Below are positions 1-11,470 of a DNA stretch of 64,000 nt, one piece after another (position 1 is the stretch's first letter; each line of letters begins with the position of its first letter). Below the pieces are notes generated by a model. It was not told where the DNA came from, did not search any database, and was given only the letters and a program-made list of their open reading frames with translations. The DNA is from Styela clava (taxonomy: Eukaryota; Chordata; Ascidiacea; Stolidobranchia; Styelidae), in contig NC_135262.1 in assembly GCF_964204865.1 (NCBI RefSeq), forward strand, positions 6,820,001 through 6,884,000. Reading direction: 5' to 3'. A program made the translations under genes and the position numbers.

Positions 1-479
1 CACGAATCAAAATCCTTAATTTTTCATAAAAATGTTCCTCCATAAGAAGAATTTACTATATCGAATATAATGGATTTCAAATGAATTCAAATCTTCGATT
101 CATTTTCGACATCATTCACTAAAATGGGAAAACATGAGCAAAAAAAGTTATCCTCACAAGAAGGTTAAAAAGTGACGAAATGTATTTTTGAAAAGATTAT
201 AATCAATAGCATTCATGTATATAAATAAATTTACAATCATTCATCATCACAAAAGCTTTTGTGGCATGAACTCAACACGTGTGATGCGACCTATGACTAC
301 AGATCGATTTTTGTTGACTCAAGTTACGTGTTCTCTACATGGATGACCTATTAACCTATTGGTCAAGGCAGCCGGTCTGTATTATTTATAAGTTTTAGAA
401 ACATGAATCCCAAATGATACCATATTAGAACAATGTAATCGATTGGAATTTGTAGATATAAAAACATTATAATTAATAA

Positions 480-640
480 GGCGCTCTAGAAGTGTGTGTA
501 CCAATATGGAGGTAACTAATTTTGTTTTCCTACTTTACATCAAGTTGCATAAAGCGACTGAAGCCTATGCGCAGGGGGTAGGTATATTCACTTGGCTAAC
601 ACAGATAGTCCCCGAACTCGTAATAGAACTAAAATAAGGA
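480..640. repeat. Truncated copy of hAT-type MITE (family B)
   Basis: It starts GGCGCTCTAGAAGTGTGTG and runs through the shared internal block ending in CCCCGAACTCGTAATAGAAC, which also occurs near 1910, 23050, 42930, 54975 and 61795. The far terminus is not recognisable. Complete copies of the family with 8-bp target duplications are at 22949, 42848 and 54856. Confidence 0.6.
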
Positions 641-798
641 AATTATAATAATGGATAAACGATGCCCATTGTAAGAATTTTTTAATTCAATGTGTACATG
701 GAGAAACTAAATATTTTATGTAGCCCAGCTAGATGGATGAAGTCGATTATAAGGCCCACCGCAAAAAAATACACCCCTGCTTTAGCTCTTTCAAAATG

Positions 799-957
799 TC
801 AGGGCTTCACGGCTCTGTCACAAGCTTCCCTGCCCTGATAATGACAAAGAAAAAGGTACTCACTGCAAGATTTCTTCACAGGATTCATATACTGAACAGA
901 ATTGAGTAGGTATTCTAAATCTGGTATGAAAGGATCAGTAGATCTTGCCAATTCCAT
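799..957 (-). CDS. Possible coding exon, unknown family (weak)
   Basis: An open frame of 53 codons on the minus strand, beginning at an ATG at 957 and ending in TGA at 799-801, has coding-like composition, with motifs such as DPFIPDLEYLLNS and four cysteines toward the end (KKSC, LFLCHY, EACD). A good splice donor (GTGAGT) lies inside it after KKSC, so the real exon may stop there. Two more open stretches with possible exon borders lie upstream on the same strand at about 915-1240. I do not recognise the family. It may be the end of a host gene or chance open frame in AT-rich DNA. Confidence 0.2.
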   Translation of the reverse strand: MELARSTDPFIPDLEYLLNSVQYMNPVKKSCSEYLFLCHYQGREACDRAVKP

Positions 958-1879
958 TTCGCAGTTTCTTCAGCCAAATGGCCAGTCAGATAAGATATAT
1001 AGTCTTCTCTAATTATACTGGTATTTTGGTATCTGACAAATAAAATTTTATAGATTTTAATTCTCTGAAATATACTGTATGATAAACAACAAGAGAGCAA
1101 TGCACAATGGACACAAAGGCCAAAATGAAGTAGTACAGGTATACAATATTTCACAGTACCGATACAGTCTTCCAGACTGCCAATCATCGCCAGAACGCAA
1201 CAATTTTAAGCACTGAAAATGATTGGTCAGAGAAAGAGAAGCAATTATTTTGCAAAACTGTCCTCGCATAAACAATTTGTATCGACTATCGAACATTCTT
1301 TGCTTGATTTATATATTATTTATTTTCTCTTGACTATAATAATGGAAGTTGACAATCTGAACCCAAAACGACAAATTCACTTTTTCCCATTCATCTCAAG
1401 TCTTAGAGATCAATCTCCTTTAATTCTGACTCTGAGTGAGTCCACAATTAACCTTGCTTTGAGTAAATATCCATAAATTTAAAAAAATCAAAATAAAATT
1501 TGCCATCGGGTATTACATAATAACACTGAAAACCTGATTAAAAACACGAGACCACCGAATATATCCGATTAATGTCCTACAATAATAAATTCTGTATAAA
1601 CAAGAAAAAATAAACCAAACCACCAATATTAACATTTCCATCAAAACGCTTGCAATAACCTGAGGCTATTTTTATCGATAACGTACTGAATGTTTATGCT
1701 TTGTCAAAATCAAGGCATTTACTTCTTAAGCGTAATTTATATCATATAAATTACACATACCCCTATATATGAAAATAATTTACCTACACAATATGTATAT
1801 TTTCAACTAAAATAATTTTACCTATTGGATTGTTTCCAAGCAAAACTTAATTCACTCACTCCAATAGATAATTTCAGGT

Positions 1880-2032
1880 GAAAATGCTTCGAGTGTCACT
1901 TGGCTAGACCCTGAACTCGTAATAGAACTAAAATAAGGAAAATTGCAATAAAATTATGGCCTAACCTGGTACACATACTATGTTCCAGTGTCCGCCATCT
2001 GGTACGCATACTTCAGGAGCGCCGCTAAAAGA
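1880..2032. repeat. Truncated copy of hAT-type MITE (family B)
   Basis: This half-element contains the shared block CTCGTAATAGAACTAAAAT and the terminal part GTCCGCCATCTGGTACGCAT followed by CTTCAGGAGCGCC. Its left end is missing or diverged. Confidence 0.6.
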
Positions 2033-2919
2033 CTACTACCCTTATTTGATGCTGCATCACCTTATTGTGCCACAAAAAAATTTACATAATAATAATTTAT
2101 AAGCCCAATTTGGATCTTTCTTAACGATGAGAATTTGTTGGATAGTACTAATGGGCTACAAAAATATGACACAAAAACAAGTTACGTAACCTTTTTCTAT
2201 TTTATTTTCCCTCTATATGCTTTTAATAAATAACATCACAAGATTTCAAACATGATCTTTGTTCACACTAGTTGAAAAGTCTTGCCTGTAGAATACGTTT
2301 ACAGAGATCAGGAAATATTTGAATGATGTATAACATAGCTTTTCTTATCTTCTTATTTGATAACAATAATAATTTTTATTGATTTTAAAGGCATGATAAA
2401 ACTGAAATTATACGGATTCAAAAATCCAAATACCTAGTTTTAAAACAGCCACAAATATGTGCATCGAGTGTACTCAGTAAATTCACGTTTTTATGATTTA
2501 TTAACACCACTAAGAATATGGATAAGAAATTTTACGAAAGAATTATAGCAACTGTGACAAATAAGAAGTGTCTAAAATTACTTAAATATTCGAATATATT
2601 TGAACTTGGTTATATTTGATTTGATAAGAATTTGGAATATTTTCATTTGAAATTTTGTCATTTCAAGCAATTGACATCCAACTGTCAGACTGAAAATGAA
2701 TTTATTCAACTTCCTAAAACTTCTTTTGAAATAAGAACATGGTTAGTTATCCCAATGAATTATGAGATTTAATTTCTATTTAATCTTAATAGTTTGTATG
2801 AAGATGCTCTTTTGAACATGATTAGATTTAGATTACGGTACATTTGATATTCCATAAAAAATGTATTTATTTAGAAAAGTAGATTATTTAACTTAGGCCA
2901 TTCCTGATAACGACCATAC

Positions 2920-3300
2920 TACCGTGTTTCCCTGAAAATAAGACTGGGTCTTATTTCAATTTTCTTTTGGGGCTCTAGGGCTTATTTTTGGAGATGTTTT
3001 TATTTTCATTTATGAAAAACAAAATTACAAATTACGAGATTTTCAAATATACAAAACCCGATATCCATTTACTTAAAAATAACATGTTTTTATTGAAAAA
3101 AACCTGCTAAACATAGATTATTCAAAACTGACCATATCATCATCATCCTCTGGAATGTCTTGCAAGCACTAGATTCATAAATTTTCAAATTAAAAAATTT
3201 CGCACCATCGACTAGGTTTTATTTTGAGGAGAGGGCTTACAGGTGTATAGTCAAATCATTTTTCAATCAGGCTAGGTATTATTTTCGGGGAAACACAGTA
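2920..3300. mobile_element. Short non-autonomous DNA transposon with inverted ends
   Basis: The left end reads TACCGTGTTTCCCTGAAAAT and the right end reads ATTTTCGGGGAAACACAGTA, an imperfect inverted pair of about 25 bp. The element has no coding capacity. The ends resemble a DNA-transposon terminus common in animal genomes. The target duplication cannot be assigned safely. Confidence 0.65.
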
Positions 3301-6122
3301 TAACATAGCTGGTAGTATTGCCCGTTTTATAGGCCGCCTTTAATTCTGCAATATAAATATTTCGGTAATATTCATACAATATTCAACCTCTCTAGCCTGT
3401 AAAAACGAATAAATTACTATCCTGATTTAATTCTGAATTACTATTATATTCTCGAATAAGAAATATTGAATATTATAACTATACCTAATTACTTATTATA
3501 ACTGCTTAATAATAGGGTAAATTATCATAAATCCATAAATAGGGTTGCCACTTTTGGATACATTGAGCTTTTTTTTTTTTATTGCATGCATATGTTTGCT
3601 CAAAGTCACAAAAAAGCTCAAATATAGAGAAAAACCTACAAATGGAATATGCTATATAGCAAGGATGACAAGATTTTTTAGTAAATAAGCCACACTTATT
3701 TCAATCATGATAAAAAAATATGTAGGTCATAGATATCACCAATAAATGCATTGATGAAAAACTTGCTGACTGCTGTCACAAGTCTTACAATACTGAGTTA
3801 TTATTGTGTAGCTTTACACATGCAGTACTTGTATCAGGACTGAGGCAATTTGATGGAATTCATATGAGAAAATAAGCAGGGAACAGTTGTACTGTTATGT
3901 CATAAACACAGTAACAGCACTGCTTTCCCCAGTCGCACACCAGTATATGTGACTGTGGTATTTCACTTCTTGTTATATTGAATTAGGGCCGGCCTTATTA
4001 CCGATTTTTCATCTTCAAAATTTAAGTACAAAATTTTATATTTATGCTAGCAGCATACAGTAACACGACAAAAAAATTCTAATTGCATCTGAATTACTAT
4101 AAATGGGAAATGCTTGAAGACGATAAAAATAAATTAAATTAATTTCGAGAAAAACAATCGTTCCACCGACTACGATTGCGAACAAAAATTTCCAATAATA
4201 TTAGAGACAATATTATTTGTGGCTAACAGCGTTATTGGCTAACACGATCTTCATCATTATCGTGGACTTCGTTTAATTTCATAATTCAGAAAGTCCAAAT
4301 GTGCATAATGGACGCCGCGCTGACGAGCGATAATTGGTCGACACTGTATATCAATCAAACATGGTCATGTCAAGTATGGGATTAGTGAGCCAGATAGGGT
4401 GACTTTCCCACTTTGCGGCTAGACCTATTAGCGACCATCATAAACAAAAAAGTTACGACCGGAAACCCGACCCGAAGAAAAAAAACGGACCATTTTTCCA
4501 TGTCGCCAACTACCCATTTTTAAAAAAGCTTGAAAATCCATACAAATATAAGAGATGAAAAGATGAAACTTGGCAGGTGGGTAGAGTTGTGTTTTTTTAA
4601 CCATCTTTAAAGTTTCGCGTTTCTACAATTAAAGGAGTGGGAAAAGGGGGGTGCACATTTCCAATACGTCGATAATATCTTTGTCGATCAATTTGCAACC
4701 ACCGTGTTTTGGTCTGTTTGATTGCTGTGATGCGGTGCTTTGTTTAAAAATAGAAGAGTTTTGTTCGAAATAACCGTGTTCTTAAAATGTATGACGGTCA
4801 GAAATGCAATTAGAAGCCCATTTTTTCATGCATGGCTGCGTATGCCCTAGTCTCGACGCAGCAGAAACGATGTTCAAGGCTTAAAATCCGTGGTCGCACA
4901 CTGGTCGTTCGGTCACAAATACGTCTTCAGAGTGTCATACTTTGGTTTTTGTTTTATAGCTATTTGAATGAAATCGTCGGCAGTCTGGCTACACCACCCT
5001 ATTTGTTTCTTTTGCATGAACTTGAGGGTGGAGGAATCCCCCCGACGGTAACCACATGCAAACCCACCAAGGGAACGGTTATCACACTGTCATAGATGTG
5101 CTGACAGAACTAAGAGATATTGGTCATCATTCACGGTACCGTACTAATTCCTGAATTCAGCATTTTATCAACGTTCGGCTTCCTTCCTGCCTTATTTTTT
5201 TTGCCAAATCAATTCATTGCCAATTCGGATTTATAATATGATATTTTAGGTATATCGGTGCCCAAATAATTTATTTCAGTTTTGTTACAAATAAAAGAAA
5301 CTTCCTACCTTGTGTTGTTCTTATTACACTGTAGCAGTGAGGCAAACCCTCTTCCTTCCAATTCTGCAATTTTTTTTTTTTTTTTTTTGCCAAATTTAAA
5401 TCCATTGCCAAATCGGATTTATACATATGATAGTTTTGGTAATATATATTTCAAATTATTCCAAATATATATTTCAATATTATTGCAAGAGGTCCAAATT
5501 TTATTTTATTTTTGTAATGTAATTTAGGTGATTTCATACAATGAAAAGGTATACAATGAAAAGATAAGACAAATATTGAATAATAAAGACCAGATACATT
5601 TACCATTTAATTCCATATGTCAGTATCTCCATGAAGTATGTCCATTTGTGCATGAAGTTGAAACATAATTTTCCCATTATCATCAGTTATAATATATAAT
5701 ATAAATAATCATTAACCCATCATTAGCATTTTTTTTTAAAAAAACGAAATTTTTGAAGAATTAGATAAATAATCAGAAAAACACCTTTCATGCCATAGGT
5801 GATTTCTACATTTTCCATCTATGTAATCTTCTTGAAAAACTAGACATTTTACACAAATTAGTAAATACGGTAATCTGTTACATATTGTCATGAGATGGCC
5901 AGTGCTGCAGTGGTTGCATTGGAAACTTGATATTATAGCATGATGGATTTATTTAAAACCTCATCAATGTGTTGACCTTGCAAAATACCATTTCTGCATC
6001 CACTGTCCATCAAACCCATGCACCCCAATACCTTACATTTAAAAAGTGCTCTCAAATTGCATTGCATCCCATAAATACCATCATATTTTATAGAGTTTCT
6101 ATATTGCCAGATTGCTGACTTG
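3301..6122. other. No gene recognised
   Basis: This is AT-rich DNA with short homopolymer tracts, notably runs of T near 3570 and 5370. A small open frame at 4832-5095 has no recognisable domain. I see no exon borders or RNA genes that I can support. Confidence 0.4.
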
Positions 6123-6131
6123 CCACAAATC
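6123..6131. other. 9-bp target-site duplication, left copy
   Basis: CCACAAATC lies immediately outside the left terminus (ACCTAGGTAAAG) of the foldback element. It is repeated perfectly at 19976-19984, immediately outside the right terminus. Confidence 0.9.
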
Positions 6132-6392
6132 ACCTAGGTAAAGCTAGCGGCCACTTCCAGCGGACAGTTACCAATTTTTCCAAATTTGAACCCGCCATGT
6201 TCCACGACAGTTGTCGCGAATTCACTTAATTGCGGCTACATGGATGCAAAAAATTAGGCGATTCTCCCTTTTAGAAACTGACGACAGACCTGAAACATAA
6301 TAAAAAACAAAAATGATTGAAACAACACATTTTTTCCTCGATAAAATGAATTATTGCTCAGAAACTCATTTATCGACAAAATCTAAAATTTA
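6132..6392 (+). repeat. Left terminal inverted repeat, unique part
   Basis: This stretch is a near-perfect reverse complement of 19715-19975. The few visible differences include CGACAGTTGTCG on the left against CGACAATTGTCG on the right. It ends in ATAAATGAG-type sequence just before the first satellite unit. Confidence 0.9.
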
Positions 6393-9300
6393 ACTGAGTT
6401 GCAACGTAATATATGCAAGAAATAATTTTTTCTCATCCAATTCATTAATGCAATGTGTTTGGTGGACAAATATCAAAATTTAAAAAAAATCCACCGTGCG
6501 GAAAGTAGGGAAATTCCTCTCAATTCAATGAAAATATTTAAGAAATCGTCTATCCAACTCAGTTAAAGCATAATTTATGCAAGAAAGAATATTTTCTCAT
6601 CCAATTCAATAATACAATGTATTTGGTGGACAGATATAAAATACATATTAAAATTTGAAAAAAAAAACACCGTGCGGAAAGTAGGGAAATTCCCCCCAAT
6701 TTGATGAAAATATTTGAGAAATCGTCTATTTAACTCAGTTAAAGCGTAATTTATCCAAGAAAGAATATTTTCTCATCCAATTCATCCATACGGTGTATTT
6801 GGTGGACAAATATAAAATACATATTAAAATTTGAAAAAAATCCACCGTGCGGAAAGTAGGAAAATTCCCCTCAATTGAAGAAAAAAATATAAAAAATTGT
6901 CAATTTGACTCAGTTAAAGCGTAATTTAGGTGAGAAGGAATTTTTTCTCATCCAATTCATTAATGCAGTGTGTTTGGTGGACAAATATAAAATAGATATC
7001 AAAATTTAAAAAAAATCCACCGTGCGGAAAGTAGGGAAATTCCCCTCAATTTAATGAAAATATTTAGGAAATCGTCTATCCAACTCAGTTAAAGCATAAT
7101 TTATGCAAGAAAGAATATTTTCTCATGCAATTCATTGATACAATGTATTTGGTGGACAGATATAAAATACATATTAAAATTTGAAAAAATCCACCGTGCG
7201 GAAAGTAGGGAAATTCCCCCCAATTTAATGGAAATATTTAGGAAATGGTCTATCCAACTCAGTTAAAAAATGATTTATGCAAGAAAGAATATTTTCTCAT
7301 CCAATTCATTAATACAGTGTATTTGGTGGACGAATATAAAATTGAAAAAAATCCACCGTGCGGAAAGTAGGGAAATTCCCCCCAATTTGATGAAAATATT
7401 TGAGAAATCGTCTATCCAACTCAGTTAAAAAATAATTTATTCAAGAAAGAATATTTTCTCATCCAATTCATTAATACAGTGTATTTGGTGGACAAATATA
7501 AAATACATATTGAAATTTTAAAAAAATCCACCCTGCGGAAAGTAGGGAAATTCCCCCCAATTTGATGAAAATATTTGAGAAATCGTCTAATTAACTCAGT
7601 TAAAGCGTAATTTATCCAAGAAAGAATATTTTCTCATCCAATTCATTAATACGCTGTATTTGGTGGACAAATATAAAATAAATATTAAAATTTAAAAAAA
7701 ATCCACCTTGCGGAAAGTAGGGAATTCCCCCTCAATTAAAAAATATATATAAGAAATCGTCAATTTGACTCAGTTAAAGCGTAATTTAGGTAAGAAGGAA
7801 TTTTTTCTCATCCAATTCATTAATGCAGTGTGTTTGGTGGACAAATATAAAATACATATTAAAAGTTAAAAAAAATCCACCATGCGGAAAGTAGGGAAAT
7901 TCGGTACTCTCGAAATATGGACACAAAGATGACGCACAACCTGAATATAAACGGTGTACCAGGATAGGTTCAGATTTAGAATCTAGATTGTACGCTTTTG
8001 GGAGCGCAGGGAATAATCCATTTATGCAAAAAATAATTTTTTCTCATCCAATTTATTAATACAGTGTATTTGATGGATATATATAAAAAATATATTAAAA
8101 TTTAAAAAAAATCCACCGTGCGGAAAGTAGGGAAATTCCCCTCAATTGAAGAAAAAAATATAAGAAATCGTCGATTTGACTCAGTTAAAGCGTAATTTAG
8201 GTAAGAAGGAGTTTTTTCTCATCCAATTCATTAATGCAGTGTTATTGTTGGACAAATATAAAATACATATTAAAATTTTAAAAAATCCACCGTGCGGAAA
8301 GTAGGGAAATTCCCCCCAATTGAAGAAAAAAATATAAGAAATCGTCTATCCAACTCAAAGCATAATTTATGCAAGAAAGAATATTTTTTCATCCAATTCA
8401 TTGATAGAATGTATTTGGTGGACAGATATAAAATACATATTAAAATTTGAAAAAAAATCCACCGTGCGGAAAGTAGGGAAATTCCCCCCAATTTAATGGA
8501 AATATTTAGGAAATCGTCTATCCAACTCAGTTAAAAAATGATTTATGCAAGAAAGAATATTTTCTCATCTAATTCATTAATACAGTGTATTTGGTGGACG
8601 AATATAAAATACTTAATTTGAAAAAAATCCACCGTGCGGAAAGTAGGGAAATTCCCCCCAATTTGATGAAAATATTTGAGAAATCGTCTATTCAACTCAG
8701 TAAAAAAATAATTTATGCAAGAAAGAATATTTTCTCATCCAATTCATTAATACGGTGTATTTGGTGGACAAATATAAAATACATATTGAAATTTTAAAAA
8801 AATCCACCGTGCGGAAAGTAGGGAAATTTCCCTCAATTTAATGAAAATATTTAAGGAATCGTCTATCCAACTCAGTTAAAAAATAATTTATGCAAGAAAG
8901 GAAATTTTCTCATCCAATTCATTAATACAATGTATTTGGTGGACAAATATAAAATACATATTAAAATTTGAAAAAAATCCACCCTGCGGAAAGTAGGGAA
9001 ATTCCCCCCAATTGAAGAAAAAAATATAAGAAATCGTCAATTTAACTCAATTAAAGCGTAATTTAGGTAAGAAGGAATTTTTTCTCATCCAATTCATTAA
9101 TGCAGTGTGTTTGGTGGACAAATATAAAATACATATTAAAATTAAAAAAAAATCCACCATGCAGAAAGTAGGGAAATTCCCCTCAATTGAAGAAAAAAAT
9201 ATAAGAAATTGTCAATTTGACTCAGTTAAAGCGTAATTTAGGTAAGAAGGAATTTTTTCTCATTCAATTCATTAATGCAGTGTGTTTGGTGGACGAATAT

Positions 9301-9755
9301 AAAATACATATTAAAATTTAAAAAAATCCACCATGCGGAAAGTAGGGAAATTCCCCCCAATTTGATGAAAATATTTGAGAAATAGTCTATTTAACTCAGA
9401 GCGTAATTTATCCAAGAAAGAATATTTTCTCATCCAATTCATTAATACGGTGTATTTGGTGGAAAAATATGAAATACATATTGAAATTAAAAAAAAATCC
9501 ACCGTGCGGAAAGTAGGGAAATTCCCCTCAATTTAAAGAAAATATTTAAGAAATCGTCTATCCAACTCAGTTAAAAAATAATTTATGCAAGAAAGAATAT
9601 TTTCTCATCCAGTTCATTAATACAGTGTATTTGATGGTGATATATAAAACGAATATTAAATTTTAAAAATATTCCACTGTGCGGAAAGTTGGGAAATTCC
9701 CCTAACTTATGTTAAAATCAACGGAATCGTAAATTTATATAAATTAAAGCGAAAT
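6393..9755 (+). repeat. Left satellite array, about 19 units of about 175 bp
   Basis: The core CCACCGTGCGGAAAGTAGG recurs at about 6491, 6668, 6843, 7019, 7191, 7348, 7528, 7703, 7877, 8113, 8288, 8459, 8628, 8802, 8980, 9153, 9328, 9499 and 9673. Units vary from about 157 to 180 bp. Each also carries blocks such as AACTCAGTTAAAGCGTAAT, TCTCATCCAATTCATTAAT and TGTTTGGTGGACAAATATAA. Subtypes alternate, for example AGAAGGAATTTTTT against AGAAAGAATATTTT. One spacer interrupts the array at about 7902-8020. Open frames inside the array are by-products of the repeat. Confidence 0.95.
7902..8020 (+). repeat. Higher-order spacer inside left array
   Basis: This block runs from GGTACTCTCGAAATATGG to GGGAGCGCAGGGAATAA and is not part of the 175-bp unit. 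It is found inverted at about 13514, 14451, 16085 and 17720 in the right arm. Confidence 0.85.
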
Positions 9756-11470
9756 CTTGTCATATTTATTGATCATTCCCATTCGCCTCCATAACTAAAT
9801 ATTATTTTTGAAGTTTTATCATGTTCTTATTTCATTTTATTGGTTTACACTACAACCTCGTAACACCCCCTCTCACTCCATATAGCACTACCTTCCGTAA
9901 AACCTCAGTAGTAACTTATGCTGGTATCTTTGGGTCACCTTCGGTGAACGTGCAGCCTTAACCCAGTATATCAGCAGCCTAAATCAGAATAGTATTGTCA
10001 ACCTTAACAGATGAGGTGGCGTCATCAAGATTAGTAACGATTCGACACTTATGGCGCTTCATTTGTTATGTCGAATATGTATGTCGCCGAACCGTTTAAT
10101 GCTGTTGTTAAAAAATATCTCAGAATTTGAAAGACTGTGAAACTGTATTAAAGAGCTAAAGGAAGTATGGCACACCGTACTAAGACGTTGGAAGAAACGA
10201 CGATACGATCGATAGCAGCCGCTATGATCACTGTAAACGTATGAAGAAACTTTCAATTCCCAAATGAAGTTTTCACATGAATCAATCAACAAATCGTTTT
10301 TTATTCGCCAATCACAAAAAAATGGAAGCAAAAAATATCACGAAAAACTTGTATACAGTAGAAACTCTACGTACGAAAGGCTCTGGATACGAAAAATCCA
10401 TTAATTCTTTTCCGAAAACTTGCATAGTGATATTTGTTCATTTTAGATTAATTTGATGCAGGGATGTTCAATACAAACCTAATATTTGAATATTGCGACC
10501 TTCGAATATCGTTTTTTGGTGTTTTTGAGAATACCGAATATGACGCACATTTCCTAGCGCCGTCAAACTTTCGATTTAAAAAAAAATATTCACAGCCATT
10601 CTATTTTTTATCGCAATTGAAATCAGCCGTGCGCGTCGTGGCACTAAATTATGGCCAGCATGAAAGAAATTCAAAAAGCGCAATTACAATTATTACACAA
10701 TATTCACAATTAATAACGTCTATTCCAATAAATCTGAAAGCAAATTGTGTCGCAATTAATTGTTTTCACCCTCAATTTCGATAGTGACCGAACATACCGG
10801 GAATTTTTTTCATTTCTTGCAATTAAGAGTTTATAAAATGACCTTTAAATGTTATTTAATATCTAACGCGGATTTTATCATTATCCCGACGTCGTTGATG
10901 ACAATATCGTTCACTTTAAGTTGGCGATATCAATAAGCAAAATTAAAATAATAACACCAGACATGAAAGATTAGCGCCGACTCAAATCAAGTGAAAACCG
11001 ACTTAAAAAATAAAACAAGTTTTCTGGTCTTAATTCTCCATCAGTGGCGGACGGTAATTTGGGAATCAATCATTTGATTATGACGATGGTAAACAAAGGT
11101 ACATAAGCATACCGTTCTTAGTTTTTATTCGTTATTACTATGTTCTTCCTTCTTTCCGTATGTTCTTTGTTTATTTATTATGCTGTAATCTAATTCTAAC
11201 ATGTAGTTGTTGGATTTTAAGCATTAATATAATTTATACGAAAATGATGTCCGAGTTTTACGTGGACTTAAAACGGATTAGGGCATTTACAGGTAAAACG
11301 CCTTATGTAATACGACGGGTCTTCGGAACGAATTAATTTCGTGGGTAGCGCTTCTACTGTATATTCATGGCTCTGTACTCAATGGACAGGTTAACGGGAA
11401 ATGGCCATTTGATCTACTTGTTAGTGTCAAGTGGCAACCCTTTGAAACTTATTTTTACATCAAATGCGTT
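9756..11470. other. Inner region of foldback element without recognised gene
   Basis: This is unique DNA between the left array and the 3' end of the Ulp1-PHD gene. Open frames at 10059-10331 (minus) and 10464-10784 (plus) match no domain I know. The phrase GGGATGTTCAATAC near 10460 resembles a hAT terminus, but no partner end was found. Confidence 0.4.

Noticed and set aside
8270..9502. Open frames of 63-73 codons within the left satellite array
   Set aside because: They arise from the repeat sequence itself and recur with the 175-bp unit on either strand; there is no domain and no start or splice context.
10059..10331. Minus-strand open frame of 90 codons downstream of the PHD exon
   Set aside because: It lies beyond the stop codon of the Ulp1-PHD gene, has no transposase motif and no splice context.
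10464..10784. Plus-strand open frame of 106 codons inside the foldback element
   Set aside because: No domain match, and it is not linked to the Ulp1-PHD gene on the other strand; possibly an old hAT fragment.
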